A DNA stretch of 8,445 bases from Verrucomicrobiota bacterium (GTDB taxonomy: Bacteria > Verrucomicrobiota > Verrucomicrobiia > Opitutales > Opitutaceae): the NCBI GenBank assembly GCA_023446865.1, contig JAEXPL010000474.1:1-8445 (forward strand), given 5' to 3'. Positions 1 to 7,447 of the stretch are shown piece by piece. The notes beneath the pieces are model-generated. The model was not told where the DNA came from, made no database searches, and saw nothing but the letters and a program-made list of their open reading frames with translations. The first letter of the stretch is position 1, and every line of letters starts with the position of its first letter. Position numbers and translations under genes: made by a program.

Positions 1-679
1 CGGCATAGGCCATGATGCCGTAGACCAGCGTGACCGTGATCGTGCAACCCGTGGCGAGACCGTCGAGTCCGTCGGTGAGATTGATGAAGTTGGAGAAGCC
101 GACGACCCAGAGGAACATCATCACGAAGAGCCCGCCGATGCCCCAGGCGTCGGCCGGGAAGATGAAGGCCGGGTTCTTCACGAAGGGCAGCCAGAGCTCG
201 CGGATCTTGTGCGCACTCTGCGGATGCAGGACGAGGGCGACGAGGGCGAGCGCGGTGATCGCCGTCTGCCAGAAGATCTTTTCGCCGGAGGAGATGCCGG
301 CCTTGCTCATGTGCACGACCTTCAGGTAGTCGTCGCGGAACCCGACCATCGTGAGGGTAGCGTAGACGAAGAGCGCCACGACCACCCAGACGTTCGGCTC
401 CGCCCACAGGAGCGACGACAGCAGCACGGAGCCGGAGATGAGCAGGCCGCCCATCGTCGGCGTGTGCTTCTTGTCGAAACGCTGCCCGAGGTCCCCCACC
501 CGCGGATCATCGACCCCTTCGCCGAACTTCAGGCGGCGCAGCCGCGCGATCAGCCACGGGCCGATGACGAACCCGATGCCCATCGCGGTGAGCGCCGCGA
601 GCAGGGTGCGCACGGTGCTGAACCCGAGGAGGCGCAGCGGTCCGTAGTGGTCGGAATACTGGGAAAGGTAGGACAACAT
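1..679 (-). CDS. mraY: MraY, phospho-MurNAc-pentapeptide transferase (5' part, cut by left edge)
   Basis: MraY is an integral membrane enzyme that transfers phospho-MurNAc-pentapeptide from UDP to undecaprenyl phosphate, giving lipid I. I translated the minus strand from ATG 679-677 and got 226 residues of an enzyme usually about 360 long; the rest lies beyond the left edge. Visible family motifs are KKHTPTMGGLL (70-80), GFRDDYLKV (113-121, the two catalytic-region aspartates) and NFINLTDGLDGLA (197-209). Hydrophobic segments fit membrane helices near 23-46, 77-112, 136-152 and 180-202. The usual residue before the Asp pair is often hydrophobic or acidic; here it is Arg. The start lies 2 nt after the murF stop and has no Shine-Dalgarno sequence, so translation is probably coupled to murF. 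Identity is secure from the motifs and the position after murF. Confidence 0.95.
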   Translation of the reverse strand, partial: MLSYLSQYSDHYGPLRLLGFSTVRTLLAALTAMGIGFVIGPWLIARLRRLKFGEGVDDPRVGDLGQRFDKKHTPTMGGLLISGSVLLSSLLWAEPNVWVVVALFVYATLTMVGFRDDYLKVVHMSKAGISSGEKIFWQTAITALALVALVLHPQSAHKIRELWLPFVKNPAFIFPADAWGIGGLFVMMFLWVVGFSNFINLTDGLDGLATGCTITVTLVYGIMAYA

Positions 680-681
680 GA

Positions 682-2079
682 TCAGTGGGCGCCGGCGGCC
701 GGCGCCGCGGAGGCGAAAAGGGTTTCGAGCTGGTAGCGGCGGCTGCCCTTCACGAAGACCGCGCCCCGGAAGCCGGCCAGCAGGCCGCGGATTTCGTCGA
801 GGCTGCCGGTGGTGCGCACCTGGGAGCGGGCGTGGCCGGCGGCAAGCATCCCCTCCTCCACTGCGGCGGCGAGCGGCCCGAGCGCCACGACCAGATCGCC
901 GGCGCGCAGGTGCAGCCCCGCCCCGAGACGCCGATGGTAGTCGGCCGCGGCGGCCCCGAGTTCCTCCATCCCGCCGAGCACGTACAGGCGGGGCAGCGCC
1001 TCCGGTGCGAGCTGCTGGAAATGCGCGAGCGCGTCGGCCATCGAGGCGGGATTGGCGTTGTAGCAGTCGAGGTAGACCTGGCGCTCGCCCATGTCGCGCA
1101 GCTCGCCGCGGAGGCGCGCGGGCTCCCAGCCCTCCAACCGGCGCTGGAGCTGCTCGTCGGTCACGCCGAGCGCGGAGGCGAGCAGCAGCGCAAGCACGGC
1201 GTTCTGCGCCATGCCGTCGGAGACACGGCGCAGACGGAAGCGGCGTGAGGGACCGCCGTTGCGCAGCACGACCTCGGTGATCTGCGCGGCGTGGTGGACG
1301 GTGAAGGCGACGAAGCGCGCGCGTTCGCCATGCAGGTCGGGCTCCACCCCTGCGGGCACGGCCACGCAGGTCTCGACGCCGCAGTGGCGGAACGCCGGAT
1401 ACTCCCAGGCCGACCACGGCACCACGGCCAGGCCGCCCGGCGCCACCCAGCGCAACAGCTCGCTCTTCTCGTGCGCCACCGTCTCGACCGTGCCGAGCCG
1501 CTCGAGGTGCGCCGGGGCGACGAGCGTGACCAGCGCACAGTCGGGCTGGATCATCGCGGCCAGCCCGCGCATCTCGCCGGGCATGTTGATGCCGGCCTCG
1601 ACAACTGCGCAACGGGTGACACCCGGTTCGAGGCGGGCGAGCGTGAGCGGCACGCCGAGGTAATTGTTGAGGTTGCCCTCGGTCGCGAGGACCGCCGGGG
1701 GCTCGCCGAGCAGGCGCGCGAGGAGATTCTTCGTCGAGGTCTTGCCGGCGCTGCCGGTGACGCCCACCACCTTCGCCCCCGAGCCACGGCGGTGCATCCG
1801 GGCGATGTCCTGCAACGCGGCGAGCGGATCGGCGACGACGAGCTGCGGCAGTTCGCTCGTCCCGACCGGACGCGCGACCAGCGCCGCGACGGCGCCCGCC
1901 ATCATCGCCGCACCCAGATAGTCATGCCCGTCGCGTTTCTCGGTGCGCAGCGCCACGAAGACCTGCCCCGGCTGCAGCGTGCGCGAGTCCGGGTTGAAGC
2001 CGCGGATCAGCTCGGCCGGGAGCGCGCTCCAACAGCCGTTGGTCCAGGCGGCGAGGCGATCTGGTGGGAACAGAGGCAC
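682..2079 (-). CDS. murF: MurF, UDP-MurNAc-tripeptide--D-Ala-D-Ala ligase
   Basis: Cytoplasmic ATP-dependent ligase that adds D-Ala-D-Ala to the UDP-MurNAc-tripeptide made by MurE and hands the pentapeptide to MraY. The 465 residues match the normal family length. Visible are the N-terminal substrate domain with DSR (31-33), the P-loop TGSAGKTST (108-116), EGNLNNYLGVP (134-144), EAGIN (161-165), PAHLERLG with downstream EKSEL (189-208; this stretch holds the usual carbamylated-lysine region), DCYNANPASM (338-347) and the C-terminal VKGSRRYQLE (443-452). The motif commonly written GDMLELG reads GGMEELG here (369-375). The start is GTG 2079-2077; an in-frame TAG at 2142-2140 and no other start codon between rule out a longer form. 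No Shine-Dalgarno sequence precedes it. Instead a perfect stem-loop ends 14 nt upstream. The stop is 2 nt before mraY. Confidence 0.96.
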   Translation of the reverse strand: MPLFPPDRLAAWTNGCWSALPAELIRGFNPDSRTLQPGQVFVALRTEKRDGHDYLGAAMMAGAVAALVARPVGTSELPQLVVADPLAALQDIARMHRRGSGAKVVGVTGSAGKTSTKNLLARLLGEPPAVLATEGNLNNYLGVPLTLARLEPGVTRCAVVEAGINMPGEMRGLAAMIQPDCALVTLVAPAHLERLGTVETVAHEKSELLRWVAPGGLAVVPWSAWEYPAFRHCGVETCVAVPAGVEPDLHGERARFVAFTVHHAAQITEVVLRNGGPSRRFRLRRVSDGMAQNAVLALLLASALGVTDEQLQRRLEGWEPARLRGELRDMGERQVYLDCYNANPASMADALAHFQQLAPEALPRLYVLGGMEELGAAAADYHRRLGAGLHLRAGDLVVALGPLAAAVEEGMLAAGHARSQVRTTGSLDEIRGLLAGFRGAVFVKGSRRYQLETLFASAAPAAGAH

Positions 2080-2093
2080 GATAAAAGGCGAAG

Positions 2094-2125
2094 GCGCGAG
2101 ACAGCAGTCGGGGGCTGTCTCGCGC
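2094..2125 (-). terminator. Perfect 12-bp stem-loop between murE and murF (attenuator or weak terminator)
   Basis: GCGCGAGACAGC (2094-2105) and its exact complement GCTGTCTCGCGC (2114-2125) enclose an 8-nt loop. On the operon strand the stem is followed by CTTCGCCTTTTATC, a pyrimidine-rich but interrupted T-stretch, then the murF GTG. It occupies most of the 72-bp gap after murE, the only sizeable gap in the operon. It could be a leaky terminator or attenuator, an RNA processing or stabilising hairpin, or a structure controlling murF initiation. The hairpin is certain as sequence; its role is inferred. The opposite strand reads stem then TTTGGG, which is a poorer terminator. Confidence 0.6.
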
Positions 2126-2151
2126 TTTGGGTCGCTGGGCTAGTTGCGCTC

Positions 2152-3747
2152 CTAAGGTTTGAGTTGCTTGACGGCGATGAGCTCGCGGACGACCTGGCGG
2201 TCGTCGAAGGGGATGACGGTGTCGGCGAACTCCTGGAACGTCTCGTGGCCCTTGCCGGCGATGAGCAGGGAGTCGCCGGGGCGGGCCTGGTCGAGCGCGA
2301 GCGAGATCGCCCGGCGCCGGTCGTCGACAAAGACGATCTTCGCGTCGTCGGTGACACCGGCGCGCATGTCGGTGAAGATCTGAGACAGTGCCTCGGAACG
2401 GGGGTTGTCGGCGGTGGCCCAGGCGAAGTCGGCCACCTCCTGCACGGCGCGGGTCATGAGCGGGCGCTTGGTGCGGTCGCGGTTGCCGCCGCAGCCGAAG
2501 ACGACGAGCAGGCGGCCCGGGGTGATCGCGCGGAGCATGCCGAGGGCGTTGCGCAGGGCATCGTCGGTGTGGGCGTAGTCGACGAGGACGTTGAAAGGCT
2601 GGCCGGCCTCGATGCGCTCCATGCGGCCGGCGGGGCCGCGGAAGGCGGAGAGCGCGGCGGCGGCCTCGCCGAGGTTGCGGCCGAGGGCGTGGAGCGTGGC
2701 GAAGGCCGCAAGCAGATTGCTCACGTTGTAGCGGCCGATGAGCGGGCTCAGCACCGCGAGCGAACCGCCGGGATAGACGAGGCGGAACGCGGTTCCCTTG
2801 AAGCCGAGCTCGACGGCCTCGGCGCGCACCTGCGCCGCCGGGTGCTCGCCGAAGGTCACGACCTGCATACCGGCCGGAGCGGACTCGGCCAGGCGGCCGC
2901 CGTAGGGATCGTCGAGATTGACCACGGCCACTTTCGGCACGGCACCGACCCCGCCGTTGAACAGACGCGCCTTGGCGGCGAAGTAGTTCTCGAGGGTCTT
3001 GTGGTAGTCGAGGTGGTCGCGGGTTAGATTGGTGAAGACGGCGACGGCGAACTCCATCCCCTGGACGCGCTGCTGGTCGATGCCGTGGGAGCTGACCTCC
3101 ATCACGGCCTCGGCGCACCCCGCGGTGCGCATCTGGGCGAGCATGCCGTAGATGTCGAGCGACTCGGGCGTGGTCTTGTACGAGGGGACGGTGCGCTGGC
3201 CCAAGTCGTAGCTCACCGGGCCCAACATGCCGACACGGCGGGTGCCGCGCTCGGCGAGGAAGTGCTTGAGCAGGTGGGTGACGGTGGTCTTGCCGTTGGT
3301 GCCGGTCACGCCGATGACGCGCAGGTCGGCGTCGGGGGCCTTGAAGTAGCGGCGGGCGACGAGCGCGAGGGCGGCCCGGGCGTCGGCCACCTGGAGGAAC
3401 GTGACCTTGGCGTGGGCGTGGGCCGGCAGCGTCGTGGCGACGACGGCCACGGCGCCGCGCTGGATGGCCTCGTCGATGAACTTCGCGCCATCGCTGCGCA
3501 GGCCGGGGAGCGCGAAGAACAGGTTGCCCGGGGCCACGCGGCGACTGTCCATCACGATGCCGGAGATCGGCCGGTCGAGCGGACCGCGGACGGCGAGCGT
3601 CTCACCGGCCAGGAAGAGTTCGGAGAGTTTCACGGCGGATTTGAAGATGCGAGCCGAGGGACCTGCACCGCCACCGGCGGTGCCGCGGAAACGGTGCACG
3701 CGGAAGGCCTGCACGAGTTCGTGGTTGTGGGAAAGATAGCCGATCAT
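2152..3747 (-). CDS. murE: MurE, UDP-MurNAc-L-Ala-D-Glu--meso-DAP ligase
   Basis: Cytoplasmic Mur ligase that adds the third stem residue to UDP-MurNAc-dipeptide. The ORF has P-loop VTGTNGKTT (147-155), TTPES (192-196), MEVSSHGI (216-223), FTNLTRDHLDYH (238-249), YFAAKARLF with the lysine expected to be carbamylated (K259), GCGGNRDRTKRPLM (418-431), DNPRSE (447-452) and AGKGHE (497-502). DNPR is the known signature for meso-diaminopimelate, against DNPA-type motifs in L-lysine enzymes. Two starts are possible. ATG 3747 overlaps the ftsI stop as ATGA (531 aa). GTG 3633 gives 493 aa, beginning VKLSELF, where family members normally begin (E. coli MurE is about 495 aa). Neither has a Shine-Dalgarno sequence. 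I list the coupled ATG because the extra 38 codons use mostly G or C in third position, but the shorter form fits the family better. Confidence 0.95.
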   Translation of the reverse strand: MIGYLSHNHELVQAFRVHRFRGTAGGGAGPSARIFKSAVKLSELFLAGETLAVRGPLDRPISGIVMDSRRVAPGNLFFALPGLRSDGAKFIDEAIQRGAVAVVATTLPAHAHAKVTFLQVADARAALALVARRYFKAPDADLRVIGVTGTNGKTTVTHLLKHFLAERGTRRVGMLGPVSYDLGQRTVPSYKTTPESLDIYGMLAQMRTAGCAEAVMEVSSHGIDQQRVQGMEFAVAVFTNLTRDHLDYHKTLENYFAAKARLFNGGVGAVPKVAVVNLDDPYGGRLAESAPAGMQVVTFGEHPAAQVRAEAVELGFKGTAFRLVYPGGSLAVLSPLIGRYNVSNLLAAFATLHALGRNLGEAAAALSAFRGPAGRMERIEAGQPFNVLVDYAHTDDALRNALGMLRAITPGRLLVVFGCGGNRDRTKRPLMTRAVQEVADFAWATADNPRSEALSQIFTDMRAGVTDDAKIVFVDDRRRAISLALDQARPGDSLLIAGKGHETFQEFADTVIPFDDRQVVRELIAVKQLKP

Positions 3748-5558
3748 CGGACGTTGCCAGTCATGGCGATCGTCGGCCGGAGCGCGGGAGCGTCGGCCGG
3801 CCGGATGCCGAGGTAAGGGATGAGTTGCTCGCCGATCCGCTTGAACGACGGAGCGGCGACGGTGCCGCCGTAGGCAATGCCGCCCGTGGGCAGACGGCCG
3901 TCGTTCACGACGACGGTGATCTGGATCTGCGGGTGGTTGGCGGGGAAGAAGCCAACAAACGAACCGATGTGGTGCGAGGTCGAGTAGCGACCGTCGATGA
4001 TCTTCTGGGTCGTGCCGGTTTTGCCGGCGACCATGTAGCCGTCGATCGCCGCGGCCTTGCCGGTGCCTTCGGCGCTCGCGGCCTCGACGAGCAGGCGCGC
4101 CATCGTCTCGGCGGTCTCGCGGCTGATCACCCGGCGGCGAGGCATCGGTTCGTAGGGCGCGACCGTGCGACCGGTGTTGTCGCGAATCTCACGCACAAGC
4201 CACGGACGGGTCAGGACGCCACCACCCGCGACCACCCCCATCGCACAATGCACCTGCAACGGCGTCGCGGAGATCGAGTGGCCCATCGGCATGCGCGTGA
4301 TGGTGAGGCCGTCCCACTTCTCGACGGGATGCAGCACACCGTCGACCTCGCCGCCGAACGGATAGCCGGTCTCGGCGCCGAAACCGAAGGCGCGCGCATA
4401 TTCGTAGAGGCGCTGGCCCCCGAGCAGCACGCCGAGGTGGGCAGCGCCCTTGTTGGACGACTTGCCGACAATCTCGGCGACCGTGAGCCTGCCGAAGTGG
4501 TGGGCCTCGCGCGGCAACGAGCGCGGTTTGCCGAGATAGTCGATGGTGGCGACGCTGCAGTCGAAGACCGACTCCGGCGTGACGAGGTGCTCGTTGAGCG
4601 CGCCGGAGGAGGCGACGATCTTGAACGTGGAGCCCGGCTCGTAGACGTCGGTGATCGCAATGTTGCGCTGCGCGGCGAGCGGCGCGGTGTTGAAATGGTT
4701 GAGGTCGAAGGTCGGCCAGTTGCCCAGCGCCAGGATCGCGCCGGTCGCGGGATCGCCGACGATGATCGTGGCGCTCTGCGGCCGGTACTTCTGCGCGATC
4801 GTCTCCAGCTCCTCCTCGACGATGTGCTGCACGAACATGTCGATGTTGAGGACCACGTCGTAGCCGTCGGTGGCGGGAATCTCGCGGCTGCGGAACTGCG
4901 CGAGCTCGCGACGATGGCCATCGCGCTCGGACTCGCGCCAGCCGGATTGGCCGCGCAGATAGAAATCGAGGTGGCGCTCCACGCCGGTGACCGGCGTCTG
5001 TTCCTTGTTGATGTAGCCGAGCAGGTGCGCCGCGAGCTGGCCGCCGGGATAGACCCGCCGGTAGTGGCGGACGCCGTAGACCCCCTTTACCCCCAACTTC
5101 TGGATGCTGTCGTAGGTGGATTCCTCGACCTCCTCGCTCAGCTTCACCCAGCGCACCGGGCGGCCCTGCGCGGCGGCGTCGACCTCCGCGCTGGCGGCCT
5201 CGCCCGGGGCGGCGAACCGGCGGCGCAGGAGCGGCTCCATCTGCGCCATCGGCAGGTTGAGCAGGCGGGCGAGCTCGGGCCACTTCGCCTCGTCCTCGGG
5301 CCGGAGATCCTGCGGATCGGCGCCAAGCTCGATGAGGTTGCGGCTGGTGGCGAGGCGGTTGCCCCGCACGTCGAGAATGTCGCCGCGGCGGGCCATCTCG
5401 ACGATCGTCTGCTTGCGCGCCTTCTCGAGGAAGGCGGTGTAGCTCTCGCGTTCCAGCCAGTGCAGGCACACCAGCCGCGCGGCCAGCCCGGCAAAGCAGG
5501 CGAAGACCCCGAGGCTGAGGAGGACCAGACGGGCGTTGGAGGCGAAACCCTTGCGCAT
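3744..5558 (-). CDS. ftsI: FtsI / PBP3-type septal peptidoglycan transpeptidase
   Basis: Monofunctional class B penicillin-binding protein that crosslinks septal peptidoglycan in the periplasm with FtsW and the FtsQLB group. It has 604 residues. An N-terminal membrane anchor spans about 10-33, then RRGDILDVRGNRLA (57-70) marks the start of the PBP dimerisation domain, and YPGGQLAAHLLGY (170-182) lies in the pedestal. The transpeptidase domain carries all three catalytic motifs: SxxK in EPGSTFK (307-313; nucleophile S310, K313), SSN (367-369) and KTG in AGKTGTTQK (511-519). No PASTA domain is seen after the transpeptidase domain, so it resembles PBP3/FtsI and not the PASTA-bearing SpoVD/PBP2x form. 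ATG 5558 lies 3 nt after the ftsL stop; the gene's own stop overlaps the murE ATG. Codon use matches the neighbours. Confidence 0.95.
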   Translation of the reverse strand: MRKGFASNARLVLLSLGVFACFAGLAARLVCLHWLERESYTAFLEKARKQTIVEMARRGDILDVRGNRLATSRNLIELGADPQDLRPEDEAKWPELARLLNLPMAQMEPLLRRRFAAPGEAASAEVDAAAQGRPVRWVKLSEEVEESTYDSIQKLGVKGVYGVRHYRRVYPGGQLAAHLLGYINKEQTPVTGVERHLDFYLRGQSGWRESERDGHRRELAQFRSREIPATDGYDVVLNIDMFVQHIVEEELETIAQKYRPQSATIIVGDPATGAILALGNWPTFDLNHFNTAPLAAQRNIAITDVYEPGSTFKIVASSGALNEHLVTPESVFDCSVATIDYLGKPRSLPREAHHFGRLTVAEIVGKSSNKGAAHLGVLLGGQRLYEYARAFGFGAETGYPFGGEVDGVLHPVEKWDGLTITRMPMGHSISATPLQVHCAMGVVAGGGVLTRPWLVREIRDNTGRTVAPYEPMPRRRVISRETAETMARLLVEAASAEGTGKAAAIDGYMVAGKTGTTQKIIDGRYSTSHHIGSFVGFFPANHPQIQITVVVNDGRLPTGGIAYGGTVAAPSFKRIGEQLIPYLGIRPADAPALRPTIAMTGNVR

Positions 5559-5561
5559 CGC

Positions 5562-5957
5562 TCAGCGGGTGGCGGCCAACGGGAAAGAGGTGGAGACGAA
5601 GACCGGCGCGAAGCGGTCGGTGTTGCGCTTGGCCGCGAGGCGGACCTCGACCGGCTCGGCGACGCTCACGATCTGGTAGTCGCGCGGCATGGCCAGCCCC
5701 AGGCGCAGCGTGCTGTTCTGACCGAGCAGCACCTCGGGGTTGAGCGCGGAGGCGATCTCGGCGTTGGTCTCCGCAGTGCGGCGATGGACCTCGGCAATGC
5801 GCACCTCCATCTGCTTGGTCGCCGTGGCGACCTCGGAGATCTGGTGACGCAGCCAGACAGTCGCCAACCCGATCGAGCCGGCGAAGGCGAGCAACAGGAT
5901 GGTGGCGAGGAGAAGCCGGTTGACCGGCGAAGCGGCGGATTTCGTGGTGCGCTTCAT
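5562..5957 (-). CDS. ftsL: FtsL-like small bitopic division protein
   Basis: A 131-residue protein with a short basic cytoplasmic tail (MKRTTK...), one strongly hydrophobic segment at about 14-36 (RLLLATILLLAFAGSIGLATVWL), and then a charged heptad-like stretch at about 38-72 that would form a periplasmic coiled coil. The C-terminal 60 residues are not recognisable beyond this. FtsL proteins are too divergent to identify by sequence, so the call rests on topology, size and the invariant position between rsmH and ftsI. Known FtsL proteins act with FtsB and FtsQ to recruit and activate FtsWI. The ATG overlaps the rsmH stop by 4 nt (ATGA) with no Shine-Dalgarno sequence, and the stop is 3 nt before ftsI, so stoichiometry is probably set by translational coupling. 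Confidence 0.8.
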   Translation of the reverse strand: MKRTTKSAASPVNRLLLATILLLAFAGSIGLATVWLRHQISEVATATKQMEVRIAEVHRRTAETNAEIASALNPEVLLGQNSTLRLGLAMPRDYQIVSVAEPVEVRLAAKRNTDRFAPVFVSTSFPLAATR

Positions 5958-6925
5958 GATAGGGATTCGGTGGCGGAAAGTTTGCGGACAGCGCGCAGCC
6001 GCGCGGAACGGCTGCGGGGATTGGCGGCGAGTTCGGCCTCGCCCGGCTCCACGGGACGGCGGGTGAGCGCCTCGGCCTCGCGGGTGCGCAGCTGCTGCGG
6101 CCGCGAGTCGCTCTCGGACTCGGGCATCCCGGCGAGGCGGCGGAAGTAGCGCTTCACGATCCGGTCCTCGAGCGAGTGGAAGCTGATGACGCAGAGCACG
6201 CCGCCCGGGGCGAGCTTGGCGAACGCGGCCGGCAGCGCGCGCTCGATGGCGCCGAGCTCGTCGTTCACCGCAATGCGGATACCCTGGAAAGCCCGGGTCG
6301 CCGGATGGATCGAGGAGGTGCGGCGCAGCGCGGCCGGGATGGCGGCCGTGATCAGCTCGGCGAGCTGTTTCGTCGAGGCGAGGGCGCCGCTGCCGCGGGC
6401 GTCGATGATCGCGCGGACGATCCGGCGCCAGGACTTGTCCTCGCCGTAGTCCCGGATCGCACGGACGAGATCCTGCTCCGATGCGGTCTCGAGCCAGGTC
6501 GAGGCCGGCAGGCCGGCGCGGGTGTCCATGCGCATGTCGGCCGGCGCGTCGTTGCGGAAGGAGAAGCCGCGCGCCACCTCGTCGAGCTGGAACGACGAAA
6601 CCCCGAGGTCGAAGAGGATGCCGTCGAGACCGGATTCCGGCAGGTCGCCGAGCGCGGCGAAGTTCACGCTGCGCAGCACGAAACGTCCCGGGTACTCCCG
6701 CGCCACGGCGTCGGCGCGGGCCACCGCGGCCGGGTCGCGGTCGAGCCCGATCACGAAGCTATTCGTCGCCGCATCAAGGATACCACGGGTGTGCCCGCCG
6801 CCGCCGAAGGTCGCGTCGAGGTAGCGCCCGCCCTCGCGCGGGGCGAGGAACTCGAGCACCTCGTGGAAAAGCACGGACTGGTGGCCGGTGGACATCGTGG
6901 TGGGCGTCGCGAGGACGGTGGTCAT
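5954..6925 (-). CDS. rsmH: RsmH (MraW), 16S rRNA (cytosine1402-N4)-methyltransferase
   Basis: SAM-dependent methyltransferase that modifies C1402 in the decoding centre of 16S rRNA. The 323 residues match the usual 300-315 plus a short N-terminal lead. Motifs: HQSVLFHEVLEFL (15-27), SAM-binding LDATFGGGGHTRGIL (36-50), GLDRDP (60-65), DGILFDLGVSSFQLDEVARGF (101-121) and FRNDAPADMRMD (123-134) with the conserved FDLGVSS and DMRMD cores, and C-terminal ISFHSLEDRIVKRYF (247-261). The open frame continues upstream to 7492, but that part is an out-of-frame shadow of mraZ. I chose ATG 6925 because GAGG lies 6 nt upstream, overlapping the mraZ stop; ATG 6895 (313 aa) is the alternative and is nearer the typical N-terminus. 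The stop overlaps ftsL. Confidence 0.95.
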   Translation of the reverse strand: MTTVLATPTTMSTGHQSVLFHEVLEFLAPREGGRYLDATFGGGGHTRGILDAATNSFVIGLDRDPAAVARADAVAREYPGRFVLRSVNFAALGDLPESGLDGILFDLGVSSFQLDEVARGFSFRNDAPADMRMDTRAGLPASTWLETASEQDLVRAIRDYGEDKSWRRIVRAIIDARGSGALASTKQLAELITAAIPAALRRTSSIHPATRAFQGIRIAVNDELGAIERALPAAFAKLAPGGVLCVISFHSLEDRIVKRYFRRLAGMPESESDSRPQQLRTREAEALTRRPVEPGEAELAANPRSRSARLRAVRKLSATESLS

Positions 6926-6931
6926 GGCCGG

Positions 6932-6935
6932 CCTC
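6932..6935 (-). promoter_or_regulatory. Shine-Dalgarno sequence of rsmH
   Basis: GAGG on the minus strand, overlapping the mraZ TGA stop, with 6 nt before ATG 6925. It supports that start over the inner ATG at 6895. It is the only clear ribosome binding site directly before a chosen start in this operon. Confidence 0.55.
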
Positions 6936-7386
6936 AGATGCCGATGCGGCGCATGAGATCGCCGAAGTCCTCGCCGCTGGTGCGCGCCTGCATCTCGCCG
7001 AGGCGGTCGGGGCTCCAGATGTTGAACTTGTTCATCGTGCCCACGAGGACGGCGTCGCGGTCGATGCCGGCATGCCGGAGCAGCTCGTCGGTCAGGTTGA
7101 CGCGCCCCTGCTTGTCGCAGCCGAACGAATGCGCCTGGGCGAAGAACCGGTTGAGGAACTCCTGCGCCGCGGTGTCGCTGAGCGCCTTCTCGGAAACCTT
7201 CTGGTGGAGCTTCTCCACCTCGGCCGGCGGGAGCACGCTCACGTATCCGCCCGGATGGGGCAACGCGAGATAGACCTCGCTCTCGTCGCCCGCAAAGCGC
7301 CAGCGCGCCGGAATCGTGAGCCGATTCTTGGCGTCGAGCACATGTCGGAAGGAACCGACATAAATGGGCTTGGAGAGTGGAAGCAT
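6934..7386 (-). CDS. mraZ: MraZ, dcw-cluster transcriptional regulator
   Basis: DNA-binding regulator of the dcw operon, built of two tandem SpoVT-AbrB-type half-domains that form ring-shaped oligomers in characterised members. From ATG 7386 the product has 150 residues, the usual size. The first half-domain is at about 8-55 with FRHVLDAKNRLTIPARWR (13-30), and the second at about 84-130 with FGCDKQGRVNLTDELLRHAGI (88-108) and VGTMNKFNIW (115-124). The repeated D-x-x-x-R core (DAKNR, DKQGR) is the family signature. The frame is open further upstream: ATG 7428 has GGAG 4 nt before it, and GTG 7443 also exists. Both would place coding sequence inside the putative operator, and the added residues do not match the family N-terminus, so I prefer 7386 although it lacks a Shine-Dalgarno sequence. 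Confidence 0.93.
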   Translation of the reverse strand: MLPLSKPIYVGSFRHVLDAKNRLTIPARWRFAGDESEVYLALPHPGGYVSVLPPAEVEKLHQKVSEKALSDTAAQEFLNRFFAQAHSFGCDKQGRVNLTDELLRHAGIDRDAVLVGTMNKFNIWSPDRLGEMQARTSGEDFGDLMRRIGI

Positions 7387-7412
7387 GGCGACGGAGCAGC
7401 CCGGAAGGCTTG

Positions 7413-7447
7413 CCCCACGATGCCCCATTTCTCTCCATTTCACCCCA
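7413..7447 (-). promoter_or_regulatory. MraZ operator: four TGGGG-type repeats at 10-bp period
   Basis: On the minus strand the pentamers TGGGG (7447-7443), TGGAG (7437-7433), TGGGG (7427-7423) and TGGGG (7417-7413) start exactly 10 bp apart, one helical turn, with 5-nt spacers. MraZ of E. coli is known to bind TGGGA-like repeats separated by 5 nt just upstream of mraZ and to repress the operon. Position (26 nt before ATG 7386), spacing and motif all fit. Autoregulation by the adjacent mraZ is therefore the natural inference. Confidence 0.8.

Noticed and set aside
2149..2153. AGGAG overlapping the murE stop as a ribosome binding site
   Set aside because: No start codon follows at usable distance; murF begins 70 nt later, beyond the hairpin.
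1291..3027. Long plus-strand open frame of 578 codons opposite murF and murE
   Set aside because: It is antisense to two well-supported genes. It arises because GC-rich codon bias removes stops from opposite frames, and it has no recognisable domain.
1922..3118. 398-codon minus-strand open frame within murE and murF
   Set aside because: An out-of-frame arginine- and proline-rich translation crossing the murE-murF boundary; it is a shadow.
3825..6149. 774-codon plus-strand open frame opposite ftsI, ftsL and rsmH
   Set aside because: Same shadow effect. It spans three genuine minus-strand genes, and its product is rich in charged low-complexity runs with no family motifs.
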